Assembly (NCBI RefSeq): GCF_027531705.1
Contig: NZ_JAPZSP010000004.1
Coordinates: 186,001-250,000 of the forward strand
Origin: Flavobacterium sp.
Lineage (GTDB): Bacteria; Bacteroidota; Bacteroidia; Flavobacteriales; Flavobacteriaceae
Length of the DNA stretch: 64,000 bases
Reading direction: 5' to 3'
Position 1 is the stretch's first letter. Every line of letters starts with the position of its first letter. Positions 6,627-15,313 of this stretch are shown piece by piece. The position numbers and the translations under genes are program-made. The notes beneath the pieces were generated by a model that searched no databases, was not told the DNA's origin, and saw nothing but the letters and a program-made list of their open reading frames with translations.

Positions 6627-7502
6627 TTATTTTTTTAATTTTTCTAATTGTTTTTTTAGCTTCTCTTCCTTTTTTAGCTTTTTTTCTTCTGCTTTTTTTA
6701 GTTTTTCTTCAGCTCGTTTCTTTTTATTGAAATAACCTTTTAACAGAAAATTATTTTGCGCTGCTTTTATAGTTTCGTTTAATGATTCGGTCGAGGTTTG
6801 TAAATTGGTTATAGTTGTGTCGACCGATTTTCCGAGTTGCTCATCGCCTACTAGTTTAGACAAAACGCCATTTTTGTTATTCATTTTTTTTGAAAAAGTA
6901 GAAAATTCATCTGAACTTGATTCAAGATTGGTTAGTGTTTTGGCAATAGAATTAGCAAATTTTTCATCGGTCATCAATTTGGATAATGCGCCTTTGTTGC
7001 TATTCATTTTATAGCTGAATTCGGCTAGTTGTTGCGTTATAATTCCGGCATAATCCATACTGGTTTTTAGACTTTTCATAATGTCTTCCATTTCTATTGC
7101 TTTGCTAGAAGCTATAAAATCATTTTCTTTTACCATAGGATTTGTTGGTGTTCCTGGCGAAATGGTTAGCACTTTGTCGCCCATTAATCCGTCGGTTCCA
7201 ATACTGGTTACGGCGTCGGTTTTTATGAATTTTTGTATTTCGTCTTTGATAATAAAATCGACTACGACAACTGTATCTGAAACAAAAGAAATAGACTTGA
7301 TTGTACCCACATTTATTCCAGAAAATCGAACGATATTACCAACTTTTAGTCCGCTAACATTAGTGAAATTTGATTTTAAATGAATAGTTGAACCAAATAA
7401 ATTTCGAGTGGCACCAACAAAATAAATTGTTGCCAGAAAAATTGTAATTCCGATGATTACAAACATTCCTAATTTCCATATATAACTTGAAGTTTTATTC
7501 AT
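6627..7502 (-). CDS. mlaD: MlaD/MCE-family lipid-binding protein
   Basis: The 291-residue protein has one N-terminal transmembrane helix (about 8-30), then an MCE domain (38-115; LKSNFTNVSGLKVGNIVRFS and GINVGTIKSI). A helical needle region and a very Lys/Glu-rich C-terminal tail (255-291) follow. MCE proteins form hexameric rings in the periplasm that carry phospholipids between inner and outer membranes. It lies 12 nt downstream of the ATPase gene and after the permease, giving the order mlaE-mlaF-mlaD. No MlaA, MlaB or MlaC is present in the window. Confidence 0.88.
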   Translation of the reverse strand: MNKTSSYIWKLGMFVIIGITIFLATIYFVGATRNLFGSTIHLKSNFTNVSGLKVGNIVRFSGINVGTIKSISFVSDTVVVVDFIIKDEIQKFIKTDAVTSIGTDGLMGDKVLTISPGTPTNPMVKENDFIASSKAIEMEDIMKSLKTSMDYAGIITQQLAEFSYKMNSNKGALSKLMTDEKFANSIAKTLTNLESSSDEFSTFSKKMNNKNGVLSKLVGDEQLGKSVDTTITNLQTSTESLNETIKAAQNNFLLKGYFNKKKRAEEKLKKAEEKKLKKEEKLKKQLEKLKK

Positions 7503-7514
7503 AGTCTTGATTTT

Positions 7515-8252
7515 TTAAATAAAAAAGGATTTTACCCATTCATCTTTACTGTTTTCGAGTTCGGCATAAGTTCCTTCACAGTTTATTACTCCGTCTTTTA
7601 AAATCATGATTCGGTTTCCTGTTCGTTTGGCACATGCTAAATCGTGTGTGATAATAATAGAAGTTGTCTTGTATTTTTCTTGAACGGTCAAAATTAATTC
7701 GCTTATTTCTCTTGAAGTTATTGTGTCTAAACCTGTTGTTGGTTCGTCATACAAAATGATTTCGGGTTTGATGATTAATGTTCTTGCCAAACCAATTCTT
7801 TTTCGCATTCCGCCAGAAAGTTCAGAAGGCATAAGGTCAATAGCTTCTTTAAGTCCAACATTGTCGAGGGTTTCGATAATTTGTTTTTCGACTTCTTCTT
7901 TGGTTAAATCTTTGACATGATGCATCAGTGTAAAAGCCAGATTATTTCTAACCGACATAGAATCGTATAAAGCACCATTTTGGAATAAAAAACCAATTCG
8001 AGATCTGATTTTATTAAGTTCTGTATTATTTAATTTGGTTACATCTGTTCCAAAAACGTTTATTTCGCCTTTATCAGCAATTATTAATCCAACCAAACAT
8101 TTTATAGCCACCGATTTTCCCGAACCTGAACGCCCTAAAATGACCAAATCTTCACCTTTATTAACAGAAAGATTTATACCATTAAGCACTTTATTACTAC
8201 CAAATGATTTGTAGAGATTTTTAATTTCGATTATGGGAATGGCTTTTTTCAT
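7515..8252 (-). CDS. mlaF: MlaF-type ABC transporter ATP-binding protein
   Basis: This 245-residue ATPase has Walker A GRSGSGKS (about 39-46), the Q-loop in LFQNGALYDSMSV, the signature LSGGMRKR (about 144-151), Walker B IILYDEPTTGLD (164-175) and the switch His in IITHD. The sequence FQNGALYDSMSVRNNLAF is typical of MlaF/MkL-type lipid transporters rather than general importers. It sits 6 nt after the permease and 12 nt before the MCE gene. Confidence 0.92.
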   Translation of the reverse strand: MKKAIPIIEIKNLYKSFGSNKVLNGINLSVNKGEDLVILGRSGSGKSVAIKCLVGLIIADKGEINVFGTDVTKLNNTELNKIRSRIGFLFQNGALYDSMSVRNNLAFTLMHHVKDLTKEEVEKQIIETLDNVGLKEAIDLMPSELSGGMRKRIGLARTLIIKPEIILYDEPTTGLDTITSREISELILTVQEKYKTTSIIITHDLACAKRTGNRIMILKDGVINCEGTYAELENSKDEWVKSFFI

Positions 8253-8258
8253 ACTTTT

Positions 8259-9017
8259 TTAAAAGAAAAAATCCGTGATTTGAACTGCCAACATATCTAT
8301 AATAAAAATAGAAAGTGAAGCCGTAACAACTGCCGAATTGGCTGCCAAACCAACACTTGCTGTTCCGTTGGAAGCCGTGAAACCTTTGTAACAACCGATT
8401 AATCCAATAAAAAATCCGAAGAAAAAAGTTTTTACTGTGGCTGGAAGAATGTCTAAAAATTCAAGATGCTCAAAAACACCTGTGAAATATCTGTAAAGGC
8501 TCATTGTTCCGTGGACATTGTAACCAATATATCCACCAAAAATCCCAACTAAATCGGCATAAAAAACCAATATTGGAACCATTAATGTTGTGGCCAAAAT
8601 TCGGGTTACAACCAAATATTTATAGGGATTTATTGCCGAAACTTCCATTGCGTCAATTTGTTCCGTAACTTTCATTGAACCTAATTCGGCCCCAATTCCA
8701 GAAGCTATTTTTCCGGCACAAATCAAAGCGGTAATTACTGGTGCAATTTCTCTAATCAAAGAAAGTGAAACCATGCTTGGTAACCAAGATTCGGCTCCAA
8801 ACTTGGTCATGGTTGGTCGCGATTGGATAGTAAGCACTAATCCCATAATGAAACCTGTAATGGTGACAAGCGGTAATGATTTATAACCAACGGCAAAACA
8901 TTGTCTTACAAATTCATTAAACTGAAATGGTGGCAAGAATAGTTCTTTGAAAAAACGTGCCGTGAACAAAGAAAAATTGCCCGCATCTGTGAAAAAACTT
9001 TTTAATGATGTTATCAA
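8259..9017 (-). CDS. mlaE: MlaE-family ABC transporter permease
   Basis: The 252-residue integral membrane protein has five or six hydrophobic segments and MlaE family blocks: GFIMGLVLTIQSRPTMTKFG, GAELGSMKVTEQIDAMEVSA, and FFFGFFIGLIGCYKGF. It is the inner-membrane core of a phospholipid transporter working with the ATPase and MCE protein just downstream. A TATTTTTG -7-like motif lies at 9075-9082 on the minus strand, within the 110-nt gap from the FMN reductase gene. Confidence 0.92.
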   Translation of the reverse strand: MITSLKSFFTDAGNFSLFTARFFKELFLPPFQFNEFVRQCFAVGYKSLPLVTITGFIMGLVLTIQSRPTMTKFGAESWLPSMVSLSLIREIAPVITALICAGKIASGIGAELGSMKVTEQIDAMEVSAINPYKYLVVTRILATTLMVPILVFYADLVGIFGGYIGYNVHGTMSLYRYFTGVFEHLEFLDILPATVKTFFFGFFIGLIGCYKGFTASNGTASVGLAANSAVVTASLSIFIIDMLAVQITDFFF

Positions 9018-9127
9018 AATAATGGTTTTTTGGAAATTAATTTTGATGTAAAAACAAAGCCTTTAGGTTAGTACCAAAAATAAATTCTTGGTGAATGGTT
9101 TCTTCTCTTGACCTTGAAAAGGCATTG

Positions 9128-9676
9128 TTATTTGTTGCTTTTAATCCATTTTATAAATTCTTCTATGAATATTTTGGCTAATTCGTCTGTTTTCTTTTTG
9201 TTGGTTGGAACGCCAAAATCATCAAACATGTCTTGTACTTTTGATATAGAAAAATTTGCTAGATCAACCAAAGCTCCAATTTTTTTGAAAACAAATTCTA
9301 AATGTGTTAATGCTTGCAATCCGCCAAATTCTCCAGAAGAAACAGTCGAAAAAGCAATGGTTTTACCTTGCCATTCTTCGTACAAAAGATCAATTACATT
9401 TTTTAAACTTGCTGGAATGCTTCCGTTATATTCGGGTGAAACGATGATAATTCCGTCGGATGCTATTATTTTATTTTTGAATTCAAGTGCTTCTAAACTT
9501 GGTTTGTTTTGAAACTTCAAACGTTCCTCAAAAATGGGAAAATCAAACTGTTTCAGGTCGATAATCTCAACTTTTGCTAATTTGTTATCATTTATATATT
9601 TTTCAAGATAAAGCGCCACATTGTGACTTTTTCTATCAGTTCTTATACTTGATGAAATAATTGAAATTTGATACAT
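9128..9676 (-). CDS. NADPH-dependent FMN reductase family protein
   Basis: The 182-residue flavodoxin-like protein begins YQISIISSSIRTDRKSHNVA (phosphate-binding loop for FMN). It carries the family motif SPEYNGSIPASLKNVIDLL (about 99-117) and the strand-loop TIAFSTVSSGEFGGLQAL. These enzymes reduce flavins or quinones with NAD(P)H and often take part in oxidative-stress defence. It lies 23 nt downstream of the acidic 99-residue gene, in what looks like the tail of the Dps unit. Confidence 0.85.
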   Translation of the reverse strand: MYQISIISSSIRTDRKSHNVALYLEKYINDNKLAKVEIIDLKQFDFPIFEERLKFQNKPSLEALEFKNKIIASDGIIIVSPEYNGSIPASLKNVIDLLYEEWQGKTIAFSTVSSGEFGGLQALTHLEFVFKKIGALVDLANFSISKVQDMFDDFGVPTNKKKTDELAKIFIEEFIKWIKSNK

Positions 9677-9699
9677 CTTGCTTGAATTTAAGTGATTAA

Positions 9700-9999
9700 T
9701 TATTGATTGTCTTCTTCTAAATCGTTGTGGTCATCGCCACCAATACTATAGAAATTATTTTCTTCGTCTTCGTTGCCATTGTTTTCTTGTTCATCATCGA
9801 GTTCGGCACCTGGAATATCTAAATCGTTTCCTGATTTGTCTTGATTGAAATCTTTTTCGTTTGGTTTTTCAACCTTTTCAATTTTGATGATTTCTTTCTT
9901 TTTTGAAACATCTTCAGGATCAATATCGGCTTCTTTTTTTAGCTTGTTATAAATATCTTCGTTTGCCGGATAATTGGAATAATCTTTTGTTTTTTTCAT
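9700..9999 (-). CDS. Acidic hypothetical protein (99 aa)
   Basis: This protein is highly charged and probably disordered. The N-terminal part (SNYPANEDIYNKLKKEADID) is basic to neutral. The C-terminal half is dominated by Asp, Glu and Asn (DIPGAELDDEQENN, then NEDEENNFYSIGGDDHNDLE). The short motifs YPANEDIYNK and NNFYSIGGDDHNDL look conserved, and similar proteins occur next to Dps genes in flavobacteria. No function is known. It is 23 nt from both neighbours in the Dps unit. Confidence 0.65.
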   Translation of the reverse strand: MKKTKDYSNYPANEDIYNKLKKEADIDPEDVSKKKEIIKIEKVEKPNEKDFNQDKSGNDLDIPGAELDDEQENNGNEDEENNFYSIGGDDHNDLEEDNQ

Positions 10000-10022
10000 C
10001 TGATTGTTTTTTTAGAAAGAAA

Positions 10023-10418
10023 TTACATGTTGAATTCCAGTCTTTTAAAATAGTCTCTAACGAACTTATGTTGTTCTGTGTCAGACATTTTATCGGCACT
10101 TTTAAATTCAATTTTGATGTTATCATAACTGTGATTTTCTCTTATCAGATTGAACAATTCAACTTTGGCATCCGTTGGTCCGAAAAGAAGCACTTCATCA
10201 AATTTTTTGATTTCGGCAGCAATATTTTTGTAAAAAGTAGCGTGTTTATGTTGCTCTTTATTATGCATTTCGCTTTCGCTGCGTTGCAAAGTTTCTTCCT
10301 TATCTTGAAAAGTAAAGTCGGAAGTTATGATTTGCGTTTCTTTAGCTTCAGAAGAAAATTCTATTAAATGTGCAGTAGCATGATCCATCCAAATGCCTAT
10401 TTTTTTTACAGTTTTCAT
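10023..10418 (-). CDS. eRF1/host-attachment-like stress protein (131 aa)
   Basis: The protein starts with KKIGIWMDHATAHLIEFS, and later has EVLLFGPTDAKVELFNLI (about 76-93) and DKMSDTEQHKFVRDYF. The pattern of an N-terminal strand with a D-H pair and the later LFGPTDAK strand-turn resembles the small release-factor-like (baeRF) proteins sometimes named translational machinery or host-attachment proteins. The identity is tentative. Its start overlaps the stop of the SHOCT gene by 4 nt, so both are coupled, downstream of Dps. Confidence 0.6.
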   Translation of the reverse strand: MKTVKKIGIWMDHATAHLIEFSSEAKETQIITSDFTFQDKEETLQRSESEMHNKEQHKHATFYKNIAAEIKKFDEVLLFGPTDAKVELFNLIRENHSYDNIKIEFKSADKMSDTEQHKFVRDYFKRLEFNM

Positions 10419-10636
10419 TTGTTTTTTGCTTTGGTAATATTTTTTTTCATTGTGTGAAATTCTTCCAGATTTATTTCGCCAGAAGCGTATCTTTTTTTCA
10501 AAATTTCTGCAGAAGATTCTCGTTTGCTTCTTTGATACGGAATATCATAAGGCACGGCAAATATCCAAACCAACATAATTATCCATAATATCCACCAAAT
10601 AACATTCATTCCCCAATAATAATTTTCGTAGTACAT
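10415..10636 (-). CDS. SHOCT-domain small membrane protein
   Basis: The 73-residue protein has one hydrophobic, Trp-rich segment (WGMNVIWWILWIIMLVWIFA, about 8-27) followed by a SHOCT motif (AEILKKRYASGEINLEEFHT, about 43-62). SHOCT is a short C-terminal oligomerisation module found on many small membrane proteins. It lies 24 nt downstream of the Dps gene and overlaps the next gene by 4 nt. Confidence 0.85.
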   Translation of the reverse strand: MYYENYYWGMNVIWWILWIIMLVWIFAVPYDIPYQRSKRESSAEILKKRYASGEINLEEFHTMKKNITKAKNK

Positions 10637-10660
10637 AATTTTGTTTTTTTAATTATTTTT

Positions 10661-11134
10661 TTAGCTCAAATATCTTCTTACTATCCAGGCGATTGTTTCG
10701 TGCTGTTGCAAAATTTTGGTAAGCATATCAGCAGTTCCAGCATCATGATTTTCTTCAGAAGAAATATCAATGTCCATTCTTAATTGCGCAATAAGTGTTT
10801 CGTGATCGGCATTCAACTCGCTCAACATTGCTCCTTGTGTTGGATAATGATCAGGCGTTTCTTTGATTCTTGATAGTTTCATAAACTCGGTCATTGTGCC
10901 AATAGTTCTGCCACCAAGTTTGTTAATACGTTCGGCTACTTCATCAATAATTTCTTCTAATTCGGTATATTGATTTTGAAAAAGTTTGTGTAATTCCATG
11001 AAGCTTTCACCGGTAACATTCCAATGAAATTTTCTTGTTTTGACATATAAAGTCATTTCATCTGATAAAATAACAGACAATAAACTGATACTTTTTTCTA
11101 AATGCGCTTCAGTAATTCCTATTTTTGGGATCAT
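10661..11134 (-). CDS. dps: Dps-family DNA-protecting ferritin-like protein
   Basis: The 157-residue four-helix protein has the Dps ferroxidase signature: TRKFHWNVTGESFMELHKLF (about 33-52) then YTELEEIIDEVAERINKLGG (55-74), giving the inter-subunit His, Asp/Glu ligands. Dps dodecamers oxidise iron with hydrogen peroxide and store it, protecting DNA in stress. Copy e of the shared promoter lies 32 nt upstream. It heads a unit with the SHOCT, 131-residue, acidic and FMN reductase genes. Confidence 0.93.
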   Translation of the reverse strand: MIPKIGITEAHLEKSISLLSVILSDEMTLYVKTRKFHWNVTGESFMELHKLFQNQYTELEEIIDEVAERINKLGGRTIGTMTEFMKLSRIKETPDHYPTQGAMLSELNADHETLIAQLRMDIDISSEENHDAGTADMLTKILQQHETIAWIVRRYLS

Positions 11135-11165
11135 GATTTTTTTATTTTAAATAAATTTTAATATT

Positions 11166-11228
11166 GTAAAGTTCTCATTATTAACACTAAAAACGTTATA
11201 TAATTTTGCATCAGAGTTTCAATATTCC
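11166..11228 (-). promoter_or_regulatory. Stress-island promoter, copy e
   Basis: Minus-strand order: GGAATATT, 17 nt, TTATATAAC, 20 nt, a 9-mer GAACTTTAC. The -7 side has TTTAC where most copies have TTTG. It lies 32 nt before dps. The AAC of GAAAC and of TATAAC are 21 nt apart. Confidence 0.75.
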
Positions 11229-11257
11229 TAGTTTTTTTGAATTTGTATCTTTTATGA

Positions 11258-11755
11258 TTACCTAAATTTCAAAAGTTGAAATCCAACAAAAACTACAACA
11301 CCTATATAAAAAACTTCCACAATAAAAATTGCAACAAGTTCTTTGAACCCAAAAAAACGTTGGATGATGGCTGCTGGATAATAAATAATTTTTGAAATTA
11401 TAGTTTGTATTCTTGCCAAAGTGTTTTTGTTTTTTGGAACAAAACTTTTGGCACCTTTTCTGTAAGCATCTATTGCTATTACTATATCGTCATCTGATGA
11501 AAGTATAATAACTTCGGTATTTGGATTTATTGCTTTTATTTTTTGCAAAATCAAATCGCCTTGTTCTCCATTTAAATCATAATCTAAAATCACAATTGAT
11601 GTGTCAGATTTAACAGATTTTAAAAGATCATCACCATTAGTAAAAGTTGAAATCGATAAAGAATTTGGAAATTTTGTTTCCAAAAAAGCAACAATTCTAG
11701 CAGAAGATTGTGGATTGTCTTCTAAAAGCAATAGATTTTGAATATTTGTTTCCAT
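11258..11755 (-). CDS. Receiver-domain protein with a C-terminal membrane helix
   Basis: From the chosen start (METNIQNLLLLEDN) the protein has 165 residues. A complete receiver domain (LLLEDN acidic pair; phospho-Asp in IVILDYDLNG; conserved Ser/Thr and Lys in IILSSDDD and SFVPKNKN) is followed not by a DNA-binding domain but by FKELVAIFIVEVFYIGVVVF, a transmembrane helix, and LLKFR. An upstream start at 11788 would overlap the 42-residue gene, so the later ATG is preferred. A membrane-tethered receiver is unusual. Probable unit: GH130-glycosyltransferase-42-residue protein-this gene. Confidence 0.8.
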   Translation of the reverse strand: METNIQNLLLLEDNPQSSARIVAFLETKFPNSLSISTFTNGDDLLKSVKSDTSIVILDYDLNGEQGDLILQKIKAINPNTEVIILSSDDDIVIAIDAYRKGAKSFVPKNKNTLARIQTIISKIIYYPAAIIQRFFGFKELVAIFIVEVFYIGVVVFVGFQLLKFR

Positions 11756-11765
11756 TTTGTTTTTT

Positions 11766-11894
11766 TTATAATGAATCATTATCGCCAAACTCGTTTAGTT
11801 TTTTTCTAATCGCTTTTGGTTTTACCGTTTTTGATTTTTCTTTTTTAGCATCGCTTTTCTTAGTTGCGATTACATGAATTTTTTTTATTGCCAT
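11766..11894 (-). CDS. Small basic protein (42 aa)
   Basis: A short frame encodes MAIKKIHVIATKKSDAKKEK, continuing Lys-rich to KKLNEFGDNDSL. It starts 12 nt after the glycosyltransferase stop and ends 10 nt before the preferred start of the receiver gene, which argues that it is real and not a spacer. Half the residues are Lys, Ala, Ile or Val. It may bind nucleic acid or membranes; no family was recognised. Confidence 0.5.
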   Translation of the reverse strand: MAIKKIHVIATKKSDAKKEKSKTVKPKAIRKKLNEFGDNDSL

Positions 11895-11906
11895 GATTTT
11901 AGAAAA

Positions 11907-14252
11907 TTAAGCCATTTGTTTTTTGTGTGTTTTCATAGAAACATAAAGTTTTTTAACCTCTTCATTGGTTGCCATATTCAATTGTTTTTGAATTGTCAAT
12001 CGTGCCATTAGATAACTTACTGTTGATTCAGCACCTTGATTTAGATTGATATAATCTTCTTCTAAACCATCATAACAACCACCAGTACAAGGATTGTAAA
12101 TAATCTGATTAAGGTGATTGTCACCCATAAACCAATTGAAAGCATTTCTCATTTTTTGTAAATAATCATCATCACCAAATATTTGGTAAAACTTACTCAA
12201 CGCAATTATTGTGTAGGCAATATCTATAGGTTGTTCTCCACCTATTTTTTCTTTAAAAACTTCATTATTATGAAGCCAACCTTTGTTAGAAATCACTTTT
12301 ATACTATTGTCTTTGAAGGTTTTTGACAGTAAAAAATGAAAGCTAGTTTGGGCAATTTTTTTATACACAATTTCTCCCGATGACAAATAAGCGCACAATA
12401 AAGCTTCTGGCAAACAGCTGTTAGCGTAAGTCAAATAACTCTCAAACCATTCCCATTTTTCATCGGCTTCGTGACGGTACATTTGCACTAATTTATCAGC
12501 GAAATGCTTAATAAGTGAAATTTTAGCAAATGAATTTTGATTCAAATTACTTAGGTAAACACCTTTTATAATAAACGCCATTGCTCGTGTGGAATGAATA
12601 GTCAAAACATTTGAAATAGCTTTGTTCATTGTTTTTTCAGCATTTTTCACCAATTCATCAGGCAATAGATGACTGATTGACAAAAGATATCCTAACGCCC
12701 AAATTGCTCTTCCGTTGGAATCTTCAAGATTTTCATCATTTTGGTTTGTGAAATTTTTATTGATATCAACATAGTTCAAAAAGTTACCTTCTTTTTGCAA
12801 ACAATACTTGATGAAATTAAAGTACAATTCAATATAGTACAAGTCGTTTTTATCATTTGAAAGTTCGTAATGTTGACACATAGCCACCATTGCTCTTGCA
12901 TTATCATCTAGCGTATATCCAGAAAAAAAATCAGGTTGGTTAACAATAGAAAATTGGATAATCCCAAAATCTGTTGTCATTTTTTTAAGATGATTCAAGT
13001 TTACTATAGGGATTTTATACTCTAATGAAATTGGTTTTTTGGTTACTTTTTCAAATAACAATGCGTGTGAAATAGCGGCATTTTCCCAAGCATTTGGAGC
13101 CATTTTATGCAATCCATTTAGTCCAATATTTTCTCTTAATTTATCATCATTCAAAAGTCGAATTACTTCTTTTGACAATTGTGCAGGATTTTCAAAATCA
13201 ATTATGATTCCTGTTCCGTTTTTTAGCACTTCACTAGCATGCGGAATTGGTGTTGAAATAATGGGGCAACCACAACTTATAGCATACGAAAAAGTTCCAG
13301 AAACGGCTTGATTTCTATCGTTAGAAGTAAATAAATACACGTCTGTGAGCTGCAAATATTCAAGCAAAACTGGTAATGACAAATACTGATTTATAAACAA
13401 AACATTGTTTTGAATTTGTAATGTCTTGATTTTTTCAGTTAGAAATTCCCGGTATTTTTCACCTTCATTTTTCACAACAGATGGATGTGTTTTTCCAATA
13501 ATTAGAAACAAAACATCGGATTGATTTTTTATAATTGAAGGCAGCGCATCTAAAGTAGTTTCGATGTTTTTTCCAGAACTTAATAATCCAAAAGTTGAAA
13601 GGATTTTTCTTCCTTCAAAACCATATTTTTCTTTTAATTTTTCTTTATCAAGATGTTCAACGAGATGTGTTCCGTGCGGAATTATTGAAATTTTATCAAT
13701 TGGAATAGCATACTCATCAACTAAAATTTTAGCAGATGCTTTTGTCATTACAATAATAGCATCAACCACAGCATTTATTTCTTCAATTTGTAGTTTTAAT
13801 TTTTTGTCAGGATTGGGTAAAACAGTATGAAAAACGATAATTCTTGGCTTATTAATAACGGCTAAAAAAGCAATAAAATCGGATTCGTTATTTCTGAATA
13901 AACCAAACTCATGTTGCACCAAAACAAGTTGAAGATTGTCATTTTGATTACATTTTTCAGCTAATTTTATATATGATTTTTGATTGTCTGTTGTTAAAAC
14001 GGCATAAATATCTTCGGCATAATTGTGATTTTCGTTTTCAATTTCGAGTGCTACAATTTTTAGTGCAAATGATTTTTTGAATTTATTATTCAATGCAAAA
14101 ATCAAATCTTGAGAATAGGTTGCAATACCGCATTCTCTCGGAGGAAAAGTAGTAAGAAATAGGATTTCGGGAAGTATTTCTTCTTTTTTTTGCAAGTTTA
14201 AAGTGTTTATAAAACTGTTGCTATGGCTGTTTAGTTGGGCTGTGTTTCTCAT
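11907..14252 (-). CDS. Two-domain glycosyltransferase (GT4 plus helical toroid domain)
   Basis: This 781-residue protein starts with a GT4-type domain (about 28-390): ILFLTTFPPRECGIATYSQD, the central HEFGLFR and STFGLLSSGKNIETTLDALP, and the second-half motif VSGTFSYAISCGCPIISTP. The second half (about 410-770) is helical with repeats like an (alpha/alpha)6 toroid: LDDNARAMVAMCQHY, NGRAIWALGYLLS, QGAESTVSYLMARL. Such fusions lie beside GH130 phosphorylases in several phyla. Together they may build and turn over a mannose-containing oligosaccharide; that role is an inference. It is 1 nt from the GH130 stop region. Confidence 0.8.
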   Translation of the reverse strand: MRNTAQLNSHSNSFINTLNLQKKEEILPEILFLTTFPPRECGIATYSQDLIFALNNKFKKSFALKIVALEIENENHNYAEDIYAVLTTDNQKSYIKLAEKCNQNDNLQLVLVQHEFGLFRNNESDFIAFLAVINKPRIIVFHTVLPNPDKKLKLQIEEINAVVDAIIVMTKASAKILVDEYAIPIDKISIIPHGTHLVEHLDKEKLKEKYGFEGRKILSTFGLLSSGKNIETTLDALPSIIKNQSDVLFLIIGKTHPSVVKNEGEKYREFLTEKIKTLQIQNNVLFINQYLSLPVLLEYLQLTDVYLFTSNDRNQAVSGTFSYAISCGCPIISTPIPHASEVLKNGTGIIIDFENPAQLSKEVIRLLNDDKLRENIGLNGLHKMAPNAWENAAISHALLFEKVTKKPISLEYKIPIVNLNHLKKMTTDFGIIQFSIVNQPDFFSGYTLDDNARAMVAMCQHYELSNDKNDLYYIELYFNFIKYCLQKEGNFLNYVDINKNFTNQNDENLEDSNGRAIWALGYLLSISHLLPDELVKNAEKTMNKAISNVLTIHSTRAMAFIIKGVYLSNLNQNSFAKISLIKHFADKLVQMYRHEADEKWEWFESYLTYANSCLPEALLCAYLSSGEIVYKKIAQTSFHFLLSKTFKDNSIKVISNKGWLHNNEVFKEKIGGEQPIDIAYTIIALSKFYQIFGDDDYLQKMRNAFNWFMGDNHLNQIIYNPCTGGCYDGLEEDYINLNQGAESTVSYLMARLTIQKQLNMATNEEVKKLYVSMKTHKKQMA

Positions 14253-14253
14253 A

Positions 14254-15288
14254 TTAAATTTTGTTAGCTAGTAATTCGTTTACTAATTCAGATAAAGACA
14301 TTGATGCACACGCAATTCGCTCATCGGCTGCACCATAATAGATGTATAACATATCGTCAAAAACTACTGCTCCTGTTGGGAAACACACGTTGTTGACTTC
14401 GCCTTTTAATTCCCATACATATTCGGGTTTGAATAATGCATAAGGTAATCGGGCAATTTCTTTTTGCGGATTTTCTAAATCTAAAAGTGCGGCACAAGCT
14501 GAATAAACGTATCCTTTGAGGCTATCTTTTACACCATGATAAATTAGAAGCCAACCATGTTCTGTTTCAATTGGTGGACAACCACCACCGATGTAGCTTA
14601 TTTCATGATCATATTTTGGCGAAAGCAACACAAAATCATTAAAACGAAGAAAATAATCGCGCCAAAAATCAATTGTTAAATCTTCTAATTTATCGATTGC
14701 TACGACGATTTGAACTTCTGGTCGAATGCGGTGCATGAAATAGAATTTACCATTTATTTTTCGTGGGAAAAAAATCACGTTTTTATCCCAAACCAGCATT
14801 TTTATTCCGTCTTTTTCAAGAATTCCTTCGTGTTGATTGTATCTAAAATATTTAGAATCCATTGAAGGATTGGTGTTAGACAGCTTGTTAAATTCTTCAT
14901 AAGTTATCTGTGGCACCATAATTCCTTTTTTTTCAAAATGAATTAAATCGGTTGAAGTTGCTAAACATCCTAAAGCATTTACACCATCAAAAGCTGTATA
15001 AGTTAAATAATATAACTCATCAATTTTGACCAATCTTGGATCTTCAATACCTTGTGATTCATAATCGAACTCGGGAACTAAAATGGGTTTGTAATGTCGG
15101 TCTTCAATTTTTAAAGGTCCTTTCAACAAACAATAACCTATGCTAGAATGATTTCCAATATGAACAGCTCGATAAAACAAGTGCACAAATTCACCTTCTC
15201 TAATTGCCGCAGGATTTAACACACCTTCGTTTTCAAATTCGAGTGCAGTTTTTTCTAAAATAATTCCTTCTTTTCTGACGTTCAACAT
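14254..15288 (-). CDS. Glycoside hydrolase family 130 phosphorylase-like protein
   Basis: The 344-residue five-bladed beta-propeller has GH130 hallmarks: NPAAIREGEFVHLFYRAVH (about 21-39), GIEDPRLVKIDELYYLTYTA with the catalytic-site Asp, and PTGAVVFDDMLYIYYGAADE near the end. GH130 enzymes reversibly phosphorolyse beta-mannosides such as mannosyl-glucose or beta-1,2-oligomannosides. It precedes the GT4 gene by 1 nt and follows a 106-residue membrane protein, so copy f of the stress promoter may drive the whole unit. Confidence 0.88.
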   Translation of the reverse strand: MLNVRKEGIILEKTALEFENEGVLNPAAIREGEFVHLFYRAVHIGNHSSIGYCLLKGPLKIEDRHYKPILVPEFDYESQGIEDPRLVKIDELYYLTYTAFDGVNALGCLATSTDLIHFEKKGIMVPQITYEEFNKLSNTNPSMDSKYFRYNQHEGILEKDGIKMLVWDKNVIFFPRKINGKFYFMHRIRPEVQIVVAIDKLEDLTIDFWRDYFLRFNDFVLLSPKYDHEISYIGGGCPPIETEHGWLLIYHGVKDSLKGYVYSACAALLDLENPQKEIARLPYALFKPEYVWELKGEVNNVCFPTGAVVFDDMLYIYYGAADERIACASMSLSELVNELLANKI

Positions 15289-15313
15289 GGCTTTATAATT
15301 AATATATTGGTTT

